Of a stretch of 64,000 nt of DNA, positions 1-8,098 are shown one piece after another. Source of the DNA: Acidiphilium rubrum (GTDB lineage Bacteria > Pseudomonadota > Alphaproteobacteria > Acetobacterales > Acetobacteraceae); the NCBI RefSeq assembly GCF_900156265.1, contig NZ_FTNE01000001.1, positions 181,528-245,527 on the forward strand, in the 5' to 3' direction. The position numbers were made by a program, and so were the translations under genes. Positions within the stretch are counted from its first letter, which is position 1, and each line of letters opens with the position of its first letter. The notes under the pieces are model-generated. The model was not told the DNA's origin, ran no database searches, and saw only the letters and a program-made list of their open reading frames with translations.

Positions 1-174
1 AAGCGCCAGCCCAGCTTCATGGACCAATACAAAATCAACCCCGACGGCAGCATCGACTTCACGCCGGAACAACTCCACGAAATCCTCGGCCCACCCCCAC
101 CGCCCGTGCCGCCCTGGCACCAGCCCTTCGTCCCCTCCTTCAATGTGAAAAAAATGTGGCGCAAAGGTCCATGA
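1..174 (+). CDS. C-terminal fragment of an unrecognised protein
   Basis: Frame 1 is open from the window edge to a TGA at 172-174 and gives 57 residues, so only the C terminus is present. It contains a charged stretch, MDQYKINPDGSIDF, then a proline run (PPPPPVPPW) and a basic end (KKMWRKGP). Codons mostly end in C or G as in real genes here, which supports coding. I do not recognise the family. A perfect inverted repeat lies 18 bases after the stop. No function can be given from this fragment. Confidence 0.55.
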   Translation, partial: KRQPSFMDQYKINPDGSIDFTPEQLHEILGPPPPPVPPWHQPFVPSFNVKKMWRKGP

Positions 175-191
175 TTTCGCACGCCCAAATC

Positions 192-207
192 GTTACGATA
201 ACGTAAC
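192..207. promoter_or_regulatory. palindrome GTTACG-ATAA-CGTAAC
   Basis: This is a perfect 6-bp inverted repeat with a 4-base centre, 18 bases after the stop of the partial gene and about 330 bases before lpxC. Fifteen of its bases (TTACGATAACGTAAC) recur exactly at 54914-54928. It may be an operator for a dimeric repressor or a small transcript-end hairpin. The sequence alone does not decide. Confidence 0.4.
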
Positions 208-236
208 AAATATACCGAAAAACAAGAGAAGTCCCT

Positions 237-250
237 CTTTTTTAAAAAAG
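237..250. repeat. T-run/A-run palindrome (degenerate copy)
   Basis: CTTTTTTAAAAAAG is a perfect 14-bp palindrome. It resembles the better-formed hairpins at 16619-16642, 16712-16733 and 46949-46970 but lacks their leading GTTTTTTG and their loop. It is probably a degraded member of the family. Confidence 0.35.
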
Positions 251-539
251 AACGGTGTCTTTCTTGGTTTATTTGGTGACTGCATCGGATGCGCGTGCGT
301 CCAATCGCGTTGCTTTGCGGCTGGATGCGCGCACGTTCGCTCACGGGATATCGGCGTGTTACGGAGAGATACATAAAAATGCCGCAATTCCAGGTGGTTA
401 TGGCGAAATAATCAGAAATATTGATTGATTTCTTAACCAAAGCTTCACGGTATAGTGTGCGCTGCAACGAAAGACAGGTTTGGGCCCGGGTTTGTGCGGG
501 TCGGTGGTGGGTTTGGCATTTTTTGGAAGCTGGTTGGGT

Positions 540-1511
540 ATGGATGGTGGTTTGAGCGGCATGATGGGGCGGTCGGCTAGTCCGTGGGATGGCGGGGCGG
601 CTTGGTCCGGGCGGGGGGTGCGGCGCGGGTTGCGTTCGGCGATCGCTTGTCATGGCGTGGGGCTGCATAGCGGGGCGGCGGTGAGTTTGCAGCTGGTGCC
701 GGTGGCGCCGGGCGCGGGCATTGCGGTGCGGCGGGTCGATTTGCCTGGGGCGCCGGTGGTGCCGGCTTTGTGGAATTATGTCGCGGATACGCGGATGTGT
801 ACGGTGCTGGCCGATCCGGCGCGGCCGGAGGTGCGGGTTGGCACGGTCGAGCATGTGATGGCGGCGCTGGCGGGGCTGGGCATCGATGATGCGATGATCG
901 AGGTGGATGGGCCGGAGTGCCCGATTCTCGATGGCTCGGCGGCGGAGTTTGCGTTTCTGATCGGGTGTGCGGGGATTGCGGAGAGCGCGGTGGCGCGCGA
1001 GGCAATCGAGATTCTGCGGCCGGTGCGGGTGGTGGATGGTGCGGCGTATGCGGCGCTGGAGCCGGCAGGGCCGCGCGCGGGGGCGTTTGCGATGGCGCTG
1101 GAGATCGAGTTCGCCGCCGCGGCGATCGGGCGGCAGCGTTATGCGTGTGATCTGACGCCGGGCGGGTTTATCGCGGAATTGTCGCGGGCGCGGACGTTCA
1201 CGTTTGCCGATGAGGTCGAGGCATTGCAGGCGGCCGGGCTGGCGCGGGGCGGCAGCCTTGCGAATGCGGTGGTGGTGGATGACGCGCGGGTGATGAATCC
1301 GGAGGGGCTGCGGTTCGGCGATGAATTCGTGCGCCACAAGCTGCTCGATGTGGTGGGTGATCTGGCGTTGGCCGGGGCGCCGATGCTCGGGCGGTTCGAG
1401 GGGTCGCGGACGGGGCACCGGATCAATAACATGGTGCTGCGGGCGTTGTTCGCCGATGCGGCGAATTATCGGATGGTCGGGGCGGTGAGCGAGCTGGCGG
1501 CGGTGGCTTAG
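540..1511 (+). CDS. lpxC: UDP-3-O-acyl-N-acetylglucosamine deacetylase
   Basis: LpxC removes the N-acetyl group from UDP-3-O-acyl-GlcNAc, the committed step of lipid A synthesis, and is a cytosolic zinc enzyme. The protein shows the GLHSG start of the first fold, the TVEHVMAAL zinc histidine segment, FVRHKLLDVVGDLALAG with the second zinc histidine and the aspartate, and GSRTGHRINN with the catalytic histidine. Length (323 residues) is normal. I start at ATG 540 because GGAAG ends 10 bases before it; a TTG at 480 would add 20 unconserved residues with no usable ribosome site. It converges on crtC with 14 bases between the stops, so it marks the edge of the photosynthesis cluster. Confidence 0.93.
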   Translation: MDGGLSGMMGRSASPWDGGAAWSGRGVRRGLRSAIACHGVGLHSGAAVSLQLVPVAPGAGIAVRRVDLPGAPVVPALWNYVADTRMCTVLADPARPEVRVGTVEHVMAALAGLGIDDAMIEVDGPECPILDGSAAEFAFLIGCAGIAESAVAREAIEILRPVRVVDGAAYAALEPAGPRAGAFAMALEIEFAAAAIGRQRYACDLTPGGFIAELSRARTFTFADEVEALQAAGLARGGSLANAVVVDDARVMNPEGLRFGDEFVRHKLLDVVGDLALAGAPMLGRFEGSRTGHRINNMVLRALFADAANYRMVGAVSELAAVA

Positions 1512-1525
1512 GCGGTTGCGCCGGT

Positions 1526-2461
1526 TCAGATAAACCGCCGGGGCATGCGGAACGGTAGCATCGCCTGCACCACGGGCATTGTGAAACGATCGAGATCGAG
1601 GGTTTCGTGCACGCCATCGAGGCGCTCGCCGTCAATGGTGGTGGCGATGCGGGCGCGGGCGTAGAAGGGCGTATCCTCGAAGGCGCGCAGCAGGCGGGGT
1701 TCGGCATCGGCGTCGCAGCGGGTTGCGCGGTTGATGCGCCACCAGGTGATGGGCAGCGGGGCTTCGGGCGGGGCGTGCAGCGGTGCGGCGCCGCCGGCGG
1801 CGGTGAAGCCGAGGGACAGGGCCGTGGTGCCGCCATCGCGGCGGTTGGCGTGGTAGAACACGCGGGCCCCCTGGCGGCTTGGCGCGCGGGACCAGTTCCA
1901 GGTGGAGAACGCGGTGTGCATCGGGGCGTCGCCCTCGTTGCGGTCGAAATAGGCGTCGCCTTCCCAGGACAGCGCGGGTTTTTCGAAGGTGACGCTGATG
2001 CGTGCGCAGGGCGCGATCGGCTGCCACCGGTGGGCGGCTGCGGCATCGAGTGGGTAGATGCTGGGTTCCAGCGCTTTGGGGTGCAGGGTGATGGTGCCGC
2101 GCATGGGTTGCGGGATGGGGGTGGTGAGTTCGGTGATGCGGGCGGTGAGGCGGTTGCCGTTCCAATCGAGCCGGCTGGGGCCGATGCCGAGCGTGCCGGG
2201 TTCGCGGATCAGGCTGCGGCGGCGGCGTTCGGTCATCGCCCAGAGGGTGCGGCGCGGGCCGTAGAGGGCGAGGTTGATCGCGACGTAATCCTCGGGGTCG
2301 GCGCCGCCCGGGGTGCGGCGGTTGGCGGCGGCGTAATAGGGCGAGAAGACCGAGCCGATGAAGGCGATCAGGGTGAGGGCGTGCAGGCCGTCATCGCTCA
2401 GGGCATCGACGTACCACCAGGCGTAGCCGCCGCGGGGGATGGGGTGATCGAACCGGATCAT
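1526..2461 (-). CDS. crtC: carotenoid 1,2-hydratase (hydroxyneurosporene synthase)
   Basis: CrtC adds water across the terminal double bond of acyclic carotenoids such as neurosporene and lycopene, on the way to spheroidene or spirilloxanthin pigments. The 311-residue protein has the family's early GGYAWWYVDALSDDG segment, the GSVFSPYY motif and a late STWNWSRAP stretch. It follows crtD with a 4-base ATGA overlap (2458-2461), so the two are translationally coupled and expressed from the crtD side. The crtCD pair in this order is common in purple bacteria. No frameshift or missing region is seen. Confidence 0.92.
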   Translation of the reverse strand: MIRFDHPIPRGGYAWWYVDALSDDGLHALTLIAFIGSVFSPYYAAANRRTPGGADPEDYVAINLALYGPRRTLWAMTERRRRSLIREPGTLGIGPSRLDWNGNRLTARITELTTPIPQPMRGTITLHPKALEPSIYPLDAAAAHRWQPIAPCARISVTFEKPALSWEGDAYFDRNEGDAPMHTAFSTWNWSRAPSRQGARVFYHANRRDGGTTALSLGFTAAGGAAPLHAPPEAPLPITWWRINRATRCDADAEPRLLRAFEDTPFYARARIATTIDGERLDGVHETLDLDRFTMPVVQAMLPFRMPRRFI

Positions 2462-4008
2462 CGGCGGTCCGCGGTGAGGGCGGTGGCGGCGAAATGGCCC
2501 GACAGGGCGGCCATCGGCAGGCCTGGTCCGGGATGGGCGGAGCCGCCGGCGAGGTAGAGGCCGGGCAGCGATGTGCGGGCGGCGGGGCGTTGGAACGGGT
2601 CGCGCCAGCCGGCAAGGTCGCGGCCGTAGAGCGCGCCGCCGGCGCCGGGGAATTTTTCGTGGAACTCGACCGGGCCGGTCATGCCGGCATCGATGTCGGT
2701 GAGGGTGAGGCCGGCGGCGGCGAGGCGGGCGGTGACGCGCTGCCAGAGGGCGGCGATGGCGGCGGCATCCGGCGTGCCGCGATCGCCGGTGGCGGGGGCG
2801 TTGACCAGGATGAGCAGGCGTTCGGGCGTGGTGGGCGGCGATTCGGTGCGGTCGCCGGTGCGGTCTTGCGCGCAGAGGTAAATGGTGGGGTCGGTGGGCA
2901 GGCGGGCGCGGGCGATTTCGGCGAATTCGGCGGCGTAGTCGGCCGAGAAGAAGACGTTGTGATGGCTGAGCGGAAAGCCGCTGACCCGGGCGGTGACCTG
3001 CCAGGTGACGGCGGAGAGCGAGCGTTTGGCGTCGCGCAGCCTGGGCGGGATGGCGGCGCGTGCGGCAGCGCCGAGGGCGCCTGCGCTGATCGCGCCGAGT
3101 TCGGTGTTCGCGATGACGGCGGAGGCGGCGAGGGTGGTGCCGTCTTGCAGGCGGATGCCGCTGACGCGGCCGTGTTCGACCAGAATTTCAGCCACCTTGG
3201 TGTTGTAGTGGAAGACCGCGCCGAGGCTGGTGGCGCGGCCGGCGATCGCCTCGGCGAGGCGGCGCATACCGCCCGCGATGCGCCAGACGCCGGCCTGTTC
3301 GGCATGGGCGATCAGCATGAGTGTGGCCGGGGCGGCGAAGGGTGAGGCGCCGGAATAGGTGGCATAGCGGGCGAAGAGCTGGTGCAGATGCGGGTCGGCA
3401 AAGCAGGTGCCGAGGGCATCCCACAGCGAGGCGAAGGGCGAGGCCGCGCGGAAGGCGGCGAGGCCGGTGAGGCCGGCATTGCGCGTCACGCCGATCAGGC
3501 TGGGGGCGGGGTTGTGCATGAAACTGGCATCGAGCGTGCGGTAGATGGCTTCGCTGCGGGCGCGGAAACGGCGGAATGCGGCAGCGGCGGGCGCGCCGAT
3601 GGCGTGGCTGATGGCGGCTTCGCTCGCGGCGGGATCGGCCAGCAGATCGAGTTGTGTGCCATCGCGCCAGTGATGCCGGGCGAGGATGGCGAGCGGGATG
3701 AGGGTGACGTGATCGTCGAGCCTGGTGCCGGCGCGGGTGAACAGAGCGTCGAAGATTTCGCGCATGGTGATGACGGTGGGCCCGGCGTCGATCTCGGCGG
3801 CACCGATGCTGACGGTGCGCAATTTGCCGCCGGGGGCGGCGGCTTGTTCCAGCACGACGACGCGATGGCCGGAGGCGGCGAGTTCGAGCGCGGCGGCGAG
3901 CCCGCCGATGCCGGCGCCGATGATGATGACCGGGTGGTTTGGGGTGGTGGGAATCGGGCGCGGCCTTCTGCGGGGGATCGGGAGCGAAATTGCTTGACGA
4001 ACTGTCAA
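2458..4008 (-). CDS. crtD: acyclic carotenoid 3,4-desaturase (methoxyneurosporene dehydrogenase)
   Basis: CrtD is a flavin-dependent desaturase of hydroxylated or methoxylated acyclic carotenoids. The N-terminal dinucleotide fold VIIIGAGIGGLAAALELA is at about residues 27-44. A C-terminal GLYLAGGSAHPGPGLPMAAL closes the FAD fold. The middle motif FARYATYSGASPFAAPAT followed by GVWRIAGGM separates CrtD from the phytoene desaturase CrtI. The start is odd. The only start codon before the FAD fold is TTG at 4008, because an in-frame TGA lies just upstream, and this TTG lies inside a PpsR-type box. Start confidence is therefore low while the family call is strong. It diverges from crtE. Confidence 0.9.
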   Translation of the reverse strand: MTVRQAISLPIPRRRPRPIPTTPNHPVIIIGAGIGGLAAALELAASGHRVVVLEQAAAPGGKLRTVSIGAAEIDAGPTVITMREIFDALFTRAGTRLDDHVTLIPLAILARHHWRDGTQLDLLADPAASEAAISHAIGAPAAAAFRRFRARSEAIYRTLDASFMHNPAPSLIGVTRNAGLTGLAAFRAASPFASLWDALGTCFADPHLHQLFARYATYSGASPFAAPATLMLIAHAEQAGVWRIAGGMRRLAEAIAGRATSLGAVFHYNTKVAEILVEHGRVSGIRLQDGTTLAASAVIANTELGAISAGALGAAARAAIPPRLRDAKRSLSAVTWQVTARVSGFPLSHHNVFFSADYAAEFAEIARARLPTDPTIYLCAQDRTGDRTESPPTTPERLLILVNAPATGDRGTPDAAAIAALWQRVTARLAAAGLTLTDIDAGMTGPVEFHEKFPGAGGALYGRDLAGWRDPFQRPAARTSLPGLYLAGGSAHPGPGLPMAALSGHFAATALTADRR

Positions 4009-4046
4009 TCAAATAGCACAGTCGCGAGTGACAATCAAAGTTGACA
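4003..4046. promoter_or_regulatory. two PpsR/CrtJ-type boxes between crtD and crtE
   Basis: The box at 4003-4020 is an exact TGT-N12-ACA. The second, at 4029-4046, reads TGA-N12-ACA, one base off, and its right end contains TTGACA, which could be a crtE minus-35. PpsR/CrtJ represses pigment genes under oxygen by binding paired boxes of this form. Placement between divergent crtD and crtE fits joint control. PpsR itself is not in the window. Confidence 0.75.
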
Positions 4047-4084
4047 CATGCGGCTCGGTCCGCATGAGCGCCGGGAGGCTTCTG

Positions 4085-4954
4085 ATGGATGCCGTAGCAC
4101 TAATCGAGTCCACCCTTACCACCGCGATGCTCCGCGCTGAAGCGGGTGACGCGCCGCCGAAACTGGCGGCCGCGATGCGCCATGCGGTGTTTCCGCGCGG
4201 GGCGCGGGTGCGGCCGCGGCTGTGCCTGGCGGTGGCTACGGCATGCGGGGCGCGGGATTTCGATGCGGCGGCGGCGGCGGGTGCGGCGCTCGAATTTCTG
4301 CACTGTGCTTCGCTGGTGCACGATGATCTGCCCTGTTTCGATGATGCGCCGATCCGGCGTGGCAAAGCCTCGGTCCATGCCGCGTTCGGCGCGCCGCTGG
4401 CGGTGCTGGCGGGTGATGCGTTGATCGTGCTGGCGTTTCAGACCCTGGCGCTCGGCTGTGCCGGGCAGCCGGGGGCGCTGGCCGGGTTGGTCGGCATTGT
4501 CGCGCAATCGGTCGGCATGCCGGGCGGCATTGTCGCCGGGCAGGCGTGGGAGAGCGAGGATGATGTCGATCTGGCGCGGTATCAGCGCGCCAAGACCAGC
4601 GCCTTGTTTGCTGCTGCCGCGATGGCGGGGGCGGTGAGTGCGGGTTACGCGCCGGCGGCGTGGCGGGCGCTGGGCGAGAATTTGGGCGATGCGTATCAGA
4701 TTGCGGATGATCTGTGCGATGCGGCCGGCGATGCGGCGGTGTGCGGCAAGCCGATCGGCCAGGACAATGCGTTGCACCGGCCCAGCGCGGTCGCGCAATA
4801 CGGGATCGACGGGGCGCTCGATCGGCTCGATGCGATCGCCGAGGCGGCGGCGGCATCGATTCCGGATTGTCCCGGGGCGGTGCCGTTGCGCGCGTTGATC
4901 GTGCAGGAAGCCAAGCGCCTGGTGCCGAAGGCGCTGGTGCGCGTGGCGGCATGA
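4085..4954 (+). CDS. crtE: geranylgeranyl diphosphate synthase
   Basis: CrtE condenses farnesyl diphosphate with isopentenyl diphosphate to give the C20 precursor of carotenoids and the bacteriochlorophyll tail. The first aspartate-rich motif is in HDDLPCFDDAPIRRGK, and the second is QIADDLCDAAGD. Length (289 residues) fits the family. ATG 4085 is chosen because GGGAGG stands six bases before it; GTG 4028 would begin inside the regulatory boxes. It is the first gene of the rightward run and overlaps crtF by ATGA at 4951-4954. Confidence 0.94.
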   Translation: MDAVALIESTLTTAMLRAEAGDAPPKLAAAMRHAVFPRGARVRPRLCLAVATACGARDFDAAAAAGAALEFLHCASLVHDDLPCFDDAPIRRGKASVHAAFGAPLAVLAGDALIVLAFQTLALGCAGQPGALAGLVGIVAQSVGMPGGIVAGQAWESEDDVDLARYQRAKTSALFAAAAMAGAVSAGYAPAAWRALGENLGDAYQIADDLCDAAGDAAVCGKPIGQDNALHRPSAVAQYGIDGALDRLDAIAEAAAASIPDCPGAVPLRALIVQEAKRLVPKALVRVAA

Positions 4955-6072
4955 CCGTCGCCGCCGTGGTCGGTGCGGCCCCGCTGGGTTGGCGCGACCG
5001 GTTGCACGCGATGCGTAACCGGTTGTTGGCGAGCCCGCGGTTTCAGCACTGGGCGGCGGCGTTTCCGCTGACCCGGCCGATCGCGCGGCGCGAGGCGGCG
5101 GCGCTGTTCGATCTATGCGCCGGATTTGTCTATGCGCAGACGCTTTCGGCCTGCGTGAGCCTCGATCTGTTCGAGCGACTCGCGGCGGCACCGGTTGCGA
5201 TCGGCACGCTGGCGGGTGAGGCCGGCATGGCGCCGGAAGCGATGCTGCGGCTGGTCCGCGCGGGTGCGGCGCTGCGCCTGCTCGAGACCGATGGCAGCAG
5301 CGCGCAGCTGGGGCCGCTGGGCGCGGCGCTGCGGGGCAACCCTGGCGTTGCCGCCATGGTGCGGCATCATGCGCTGTTGTATCGCGACCTTGCCGATCCG
5401 GTGGCGCTGCTGCGCGGCGAAGCGAGCGCGAGTCTTGCCGCGTTCTGGCCGTATGAGCAGGCAACTGACGAGCGCGCGCTTGCGTATTCGGCATTGATGG
5501 CGGCGACGCAGCCGATGATCGCCGGCGAGATTCTGGCGGCCTATGATTTCCGGCGGCACCGGCGGCTGCTCGATCTGGGTGGCGGCGATGGTAGTTTTAT
5601 CGGCGCGGTCGCCAAGGCGGCGCCGTTGCTGGATGTGATGTTGTTCGACGTGCCGGCGGTTGCCGCACTGGCGGAGCAGCGACTCGCGGCGGCGGGGTTG
5701 GCGGCGCGCAGCCGGGTGCTGGCGGGCGACATGCGTTGTGATGTTTTGCCGCGCGATGCCGATATCATCACGCTGGTGCGCGTGCTGCACGATCATGACG
5801 ATGCGCAGGCGATGGCGATTTTGCGCAATGCGCGGGCGAGTCTGGCATCGGGTGCGACCGTGATGGTTGCTGAGCCGATGGCCGGGACCAAGGGCGCGCA
5901 ATCGATGGGCGATGCCTATTTCGGCCTGTATCTGTTCGCGATGGGCAGCGGCCGGCCGCGCCGCCCGGCCGAGCTGGTTGCGATGTTTGAAGCTGCTGGC
6001 TTCATCGGTACGAAACTGCACGCCACCCGCCAGCCGATGCTGGCGAGCGTGATGACGGCGGTGGTGCCGTGA
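4951..6072 (+). CDS. crtF: demethylspheroidene O-methyltransferase
   Basis: CrtF methylates the C1 hydroxyl of acyclic carotenoids using S-adenosylmethionine. The C-terminal Rossmann domain has the SAM motif LLDLGGGDGSFI and the later LVRVLHDHDD segment in which the histidine is typically catalytic. An N-terminal helical dimerisation domain precedes it, as in plant-type O-methyltransferases. Start ATG 4951 overlaps the crtE stop. Length is 373 residues. With crtC and crtD it completes the spirilloxanthin-type branch genes present here; crtI and crtB are not in the window. Confidence 0.92.
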   Translation: MTVAAVVGAAPLGWRDRLHAMRNRLLASPRFQHWAAAFPLTRPIARREAAALFDLCAGFVYAQTLSACVSLDLFERLAAAPVAIGTLAGEAGMAPEAMLRLVRAGAALRLLETDGSSAQLGPLGAALRGNPGVAAMVRHHALLYRDLADPVALLRGEASASLAAFWPYEQATDERALAYSALMAATQPMIAGEILAAYDFRRHRRLLDLGGGDGSFIGAVAKAAPLLDVMLFDVPAVAALAEQRLAAAGLAARSRVLAGDMRCDVLPRDADIITLVRVLHDHDDAQAMAILRNARASLASGATVMVAEPMAGTKGAQSMGDAYFGLYLFAMGSGRPRRPAELVAMFEAAGFIGTKLHATRQPMLASVMTAVVP

Positions 6073-6098
6073 TGCCGCTCGGTTTCTTTGCGGACGAG

Positions 6099-6142
6099 TG
6101 TAAGTTTAGGTTGACAATCAAGACTGTCACGGTATTCTTACA
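6099..6142 (+). promoter_or_regulatory. bchC promoter overlapped by two PpsR boxes
   Basis: Two exact TGT-N12-ACA boxes lie at 6099-6116 and 6125-6142, separated by eight bases as in classic PpsR/CrtJ targets. Between and within them is a sigma70-like promoter, TTGACA at 6111-6116 and TATTCT at 6133-6138 with a 16-bp spacer. PpsR bound here would block polymerase directly. This promoter probably drives bchCXYZ and reads on into the puf genes. Confidence 0.85.
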
Positions 6143-6192
6143 CTTGTGTCCCGGCAATCCTCGGGCACAGCACTCCACTGGGAGGACGTGCA

Positions 6193-7131
6193 TTGCTCGA
6201 TAGTCTCGCCGTCATCATCGAAGAACCGAAACATGTCGCCGTCCGCCGCATCGCGCTCGATGCACCGGGAGCGGGCGATGTGCTGGTCGAGATCGATTAC
6301 AGCGGTGTGAGCTCCGGTACCGAGAAACTCATCTGGTCGGGCGCGATGCCGCATTTTCCCGGCATGGGCTATCCGCTGGTGCCGGGCTACGAGGCGGTGG
6401 GCCGGATCATCGATGCCGGGGCTGAGGCGTCATCGCGGATCGGCGAGCACGTGTTCGTGCCCGGTGCACGCTGTTTTGGTGAGGTGCGCGGCTTGTTCGG
6501 CGCCAATGCGAAGCATCTGGTGGTCGGCGCCGATCGGGTTGTGACGGTAGCGCCGGATCTGGGTGATCGCGGCGCGCTGATCGCGCTGGCGGCGACTGCG
6601 CAACACGCGCTGGCGGTGGCAGGCGGGGCGCCTGAACTGATCATCGGGCATGGCGTGCTCGGCCGGTTGATCGCGCGGCTCGCGGTGATCGCGGGTGGTG
6701 AACCCACCGTGTGGGAGACCAACCCGAATCGGATGGACGCTGGTAATGGCTACAGAATTTGCCATGCGGACGATGATGCGCGGCGCGATTATCGCCGGGT
6801 GATCGATGTCAGCGGCGATGCTGCGATTCTCGATACGCTGATCTCGCGCCTGGCACCGCAGGGTTTGATCACGCTGGCCGGGTTCTATGCCGCACCGATG
6901 CAGTTTTCCTTCGCACCGGCCTTCATGCGCGAAGCCCGCATCGCCATCGCCGCGCAATGGCAGAAGGCCGACCTTGCCCATGTGACCGATCTGATCGCGA
7001 CGCGGCGGCTCGACCTCGATGGTCTGATCACGCATCGGGTACCGGCGCATGAGGCGGGCGGTGCTTATCATACCGCTTTCGGAACGGATACTTGCTTGAA
7101 ACTGCTCATCGATTGGAGAGACGCATCATGA
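6193..7131 (+). CDS. bchC: 3-hydroxyethyl bacteriochlorophyllide a dehydrogenase
   Basis: BchC oxidises the C3 hydroxyethyl group to acetyl late in bacteriochlorophyll a synthesis. It is an MDR-family NAD(P)-dependent enzyme, seen here from SGVSSGTEKLIWSG, VPGYEAVGRI and the cofactor region LIIGHGVLGRL. The start is TTG 6193, supported by GGAGG at 6181-6185 seven bases upstream. Length is 312 residues. It is the first gene after the double PpsR promoter, and its stop overlaps the bchX start (ATGA, 7128-7131). Confidence 0.94.
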   Translation: MLDSLAVIIEEPKHVAVRRIALDAPGAGDVLVEIDYSGVSSGTEKLIWSGAMPHFPGMGYPLVPGYEAVGRIIDAGAEASSRIGEHVFVPGARCFGEVRGLFGANAKHLVVGADRVVTVAPDLGDRGALIALAATAQHALAVAGGAPELIIGHGVLGRLIARLAVIAGGEPTVWETNPNRMDAGNGYRICHADDDARRDYRRVIDVSGDAAILDTLISRLAPQGLITLAGFYAAPMQFSFAPAFMREARIAIAAQWQKADLAHVTDLIATRRLDLDGLITHRVPAHEAGGAYHTAFGTDTCLKLLIDWRDAS

Positions 7132-8096
7132 ATGCAACCACTGGCCGCATCGCCCCCGATATCGAGGTGGGTGCCAGCGTGGCATCGCCCAAAAAGACCC
7201 AGATCATCGCGATCTATGGCAAGGGCGGCATCGGCAAGAGTTTCACGCTTGCCAATCTTTCATACATGATGTCGCAACTTGGCAAGCGGGTGCTGCTGAT
7301 CGGGTGTGATCCGAAGAGCGACACCACCTCGCTGCTGTTCGGCGGGCGGTCCTGCCCAACTATTATCGAGACCTCGTCGCGCAAGAAGGCGGCGGGTGAG
7401 CCCGTGCTGATCGGCGATGTGTGCTTCAAGCGCGATGGCGTGTTCGCGATGGAACTCGGCGGACCGGAGGTCGGTCGCGGCTGCGGCGGGCGGGGCATCA
7501 TTCACGGGTTCGAACTGCTCGACAAGCTCGGCTTTCATCAATGGGATTTCGACTACGTGCTGCTCGATTTCCTGGGCGATGTGGTGTGCGGCGGGTTCGG
7601 TCTGCCGATCGCGCGTGACCTGTGTCAGAAAGTCATCGTGGTCGGTTCGAACGATCTGCAATCGCTCTATGTTGCCAATAACGTTTGCTCAGCGGTCGAT
7701 TACTTCCGGAATCTGGGTGGTAATGTCGGCGTCGCGGGCCTGGTGATCAACAAGGACGATGGCACCGGCGAGGCGCAGGCGTTTGCCGAAGCCGTCGGTA
7801 TTCCGGTGCTCGCCGCGATCCCGGCCGATGAGGACATCCGGCGTAAATCGGCGAATTATGAAATCGTCGGCCAGTTGGGCGGTCAATGGGCGCCGCTGTT
7901 CGAGGCGCTCGGCGTGCAGGTGGCCGAGGCGCCGCCGATCCGTCCGAAGCCGTTGAGCCATGATGCTCTGCTCGGCCTGTTCAAGGGCGATGCGGTCGGT
8001 CGCGGCGTGACGCTCAACCCCGCCAGCCTTGAGGATATGTGCGGCTCGACCGTGTTGAACAAACCTTCGCTCGAAATCGTCTACGAGGGCGCGTGA
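7128..8096 (+). CDS. bchX: chlorophyllide a reductase iron protein, subunit X
   Basis: BchX is the nitrogenase NifH-like ATPase that passes electrons to BchYZ for reduction of ring B of chlorophyllide. The P-loop IYGKGGIGKS is at about residues 26-35. The two cysteines that hold the bridging 4Fe-4S cluster should be those in VGRGCGGRGI and GDVVCGGFGL. Length is 322 residues. The ATG overlaps the bchC stop and the gene runs directly into bchY. Confidence 0.95.
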   Translation: MNATTGRIAPDIEVGASVASPKKTQIIAIYGKGGIGKSFTLANLSYMMSQLGKRVLLIGCDPKSDTTSLLFGGRSCPTIIETSSRKKAAGEPVLIGDVCFKRDGVFAMELGGPEVGRGCGGRGIIHGFELLDKLGFHQWDFDYVLLDFLGDVVCGGFGLPIARDLCQKVIVVGSNDLQSLYVANNVCSAVDYFRNLGGNVGVAGLVINKDDGTGEAQAFAEAVGIPVLAAIPADEDIRRKSANYEIVGQLGGQWAPLFEALGVQVAEAPPIRPKPLSHDALLGLFKGDAVGRGVTLNPASLEDMCGSTVLNKPSLEIVYEGA

Positions 8097-8098
8097 GC

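Larger units (their letters stand above)
175..539. other. intergenic region upstream of lpxC with two palindromes
   Basis: No convincing gene is seen in these 365 bases, which are more AT-rich than the flanks. The region holds a GTTACG/CGTAAC inverted repeat, a CTTTTTTAAAAAAG palindrome of the T/A hairpin family, and a possible weak minus-10 (TATAGT, 451-456) about 90 bases before the lpxC start. No good minus-35 stands at the right distance. Confidence 0.5.

Noticed and set aside
4010-4038. crtD promoter TTGATT-N17-TATTTG on the minus strand
   Set aside because: Transcription would begin near 4003, past the only available start codon at 4008. Not reported as a promoter.
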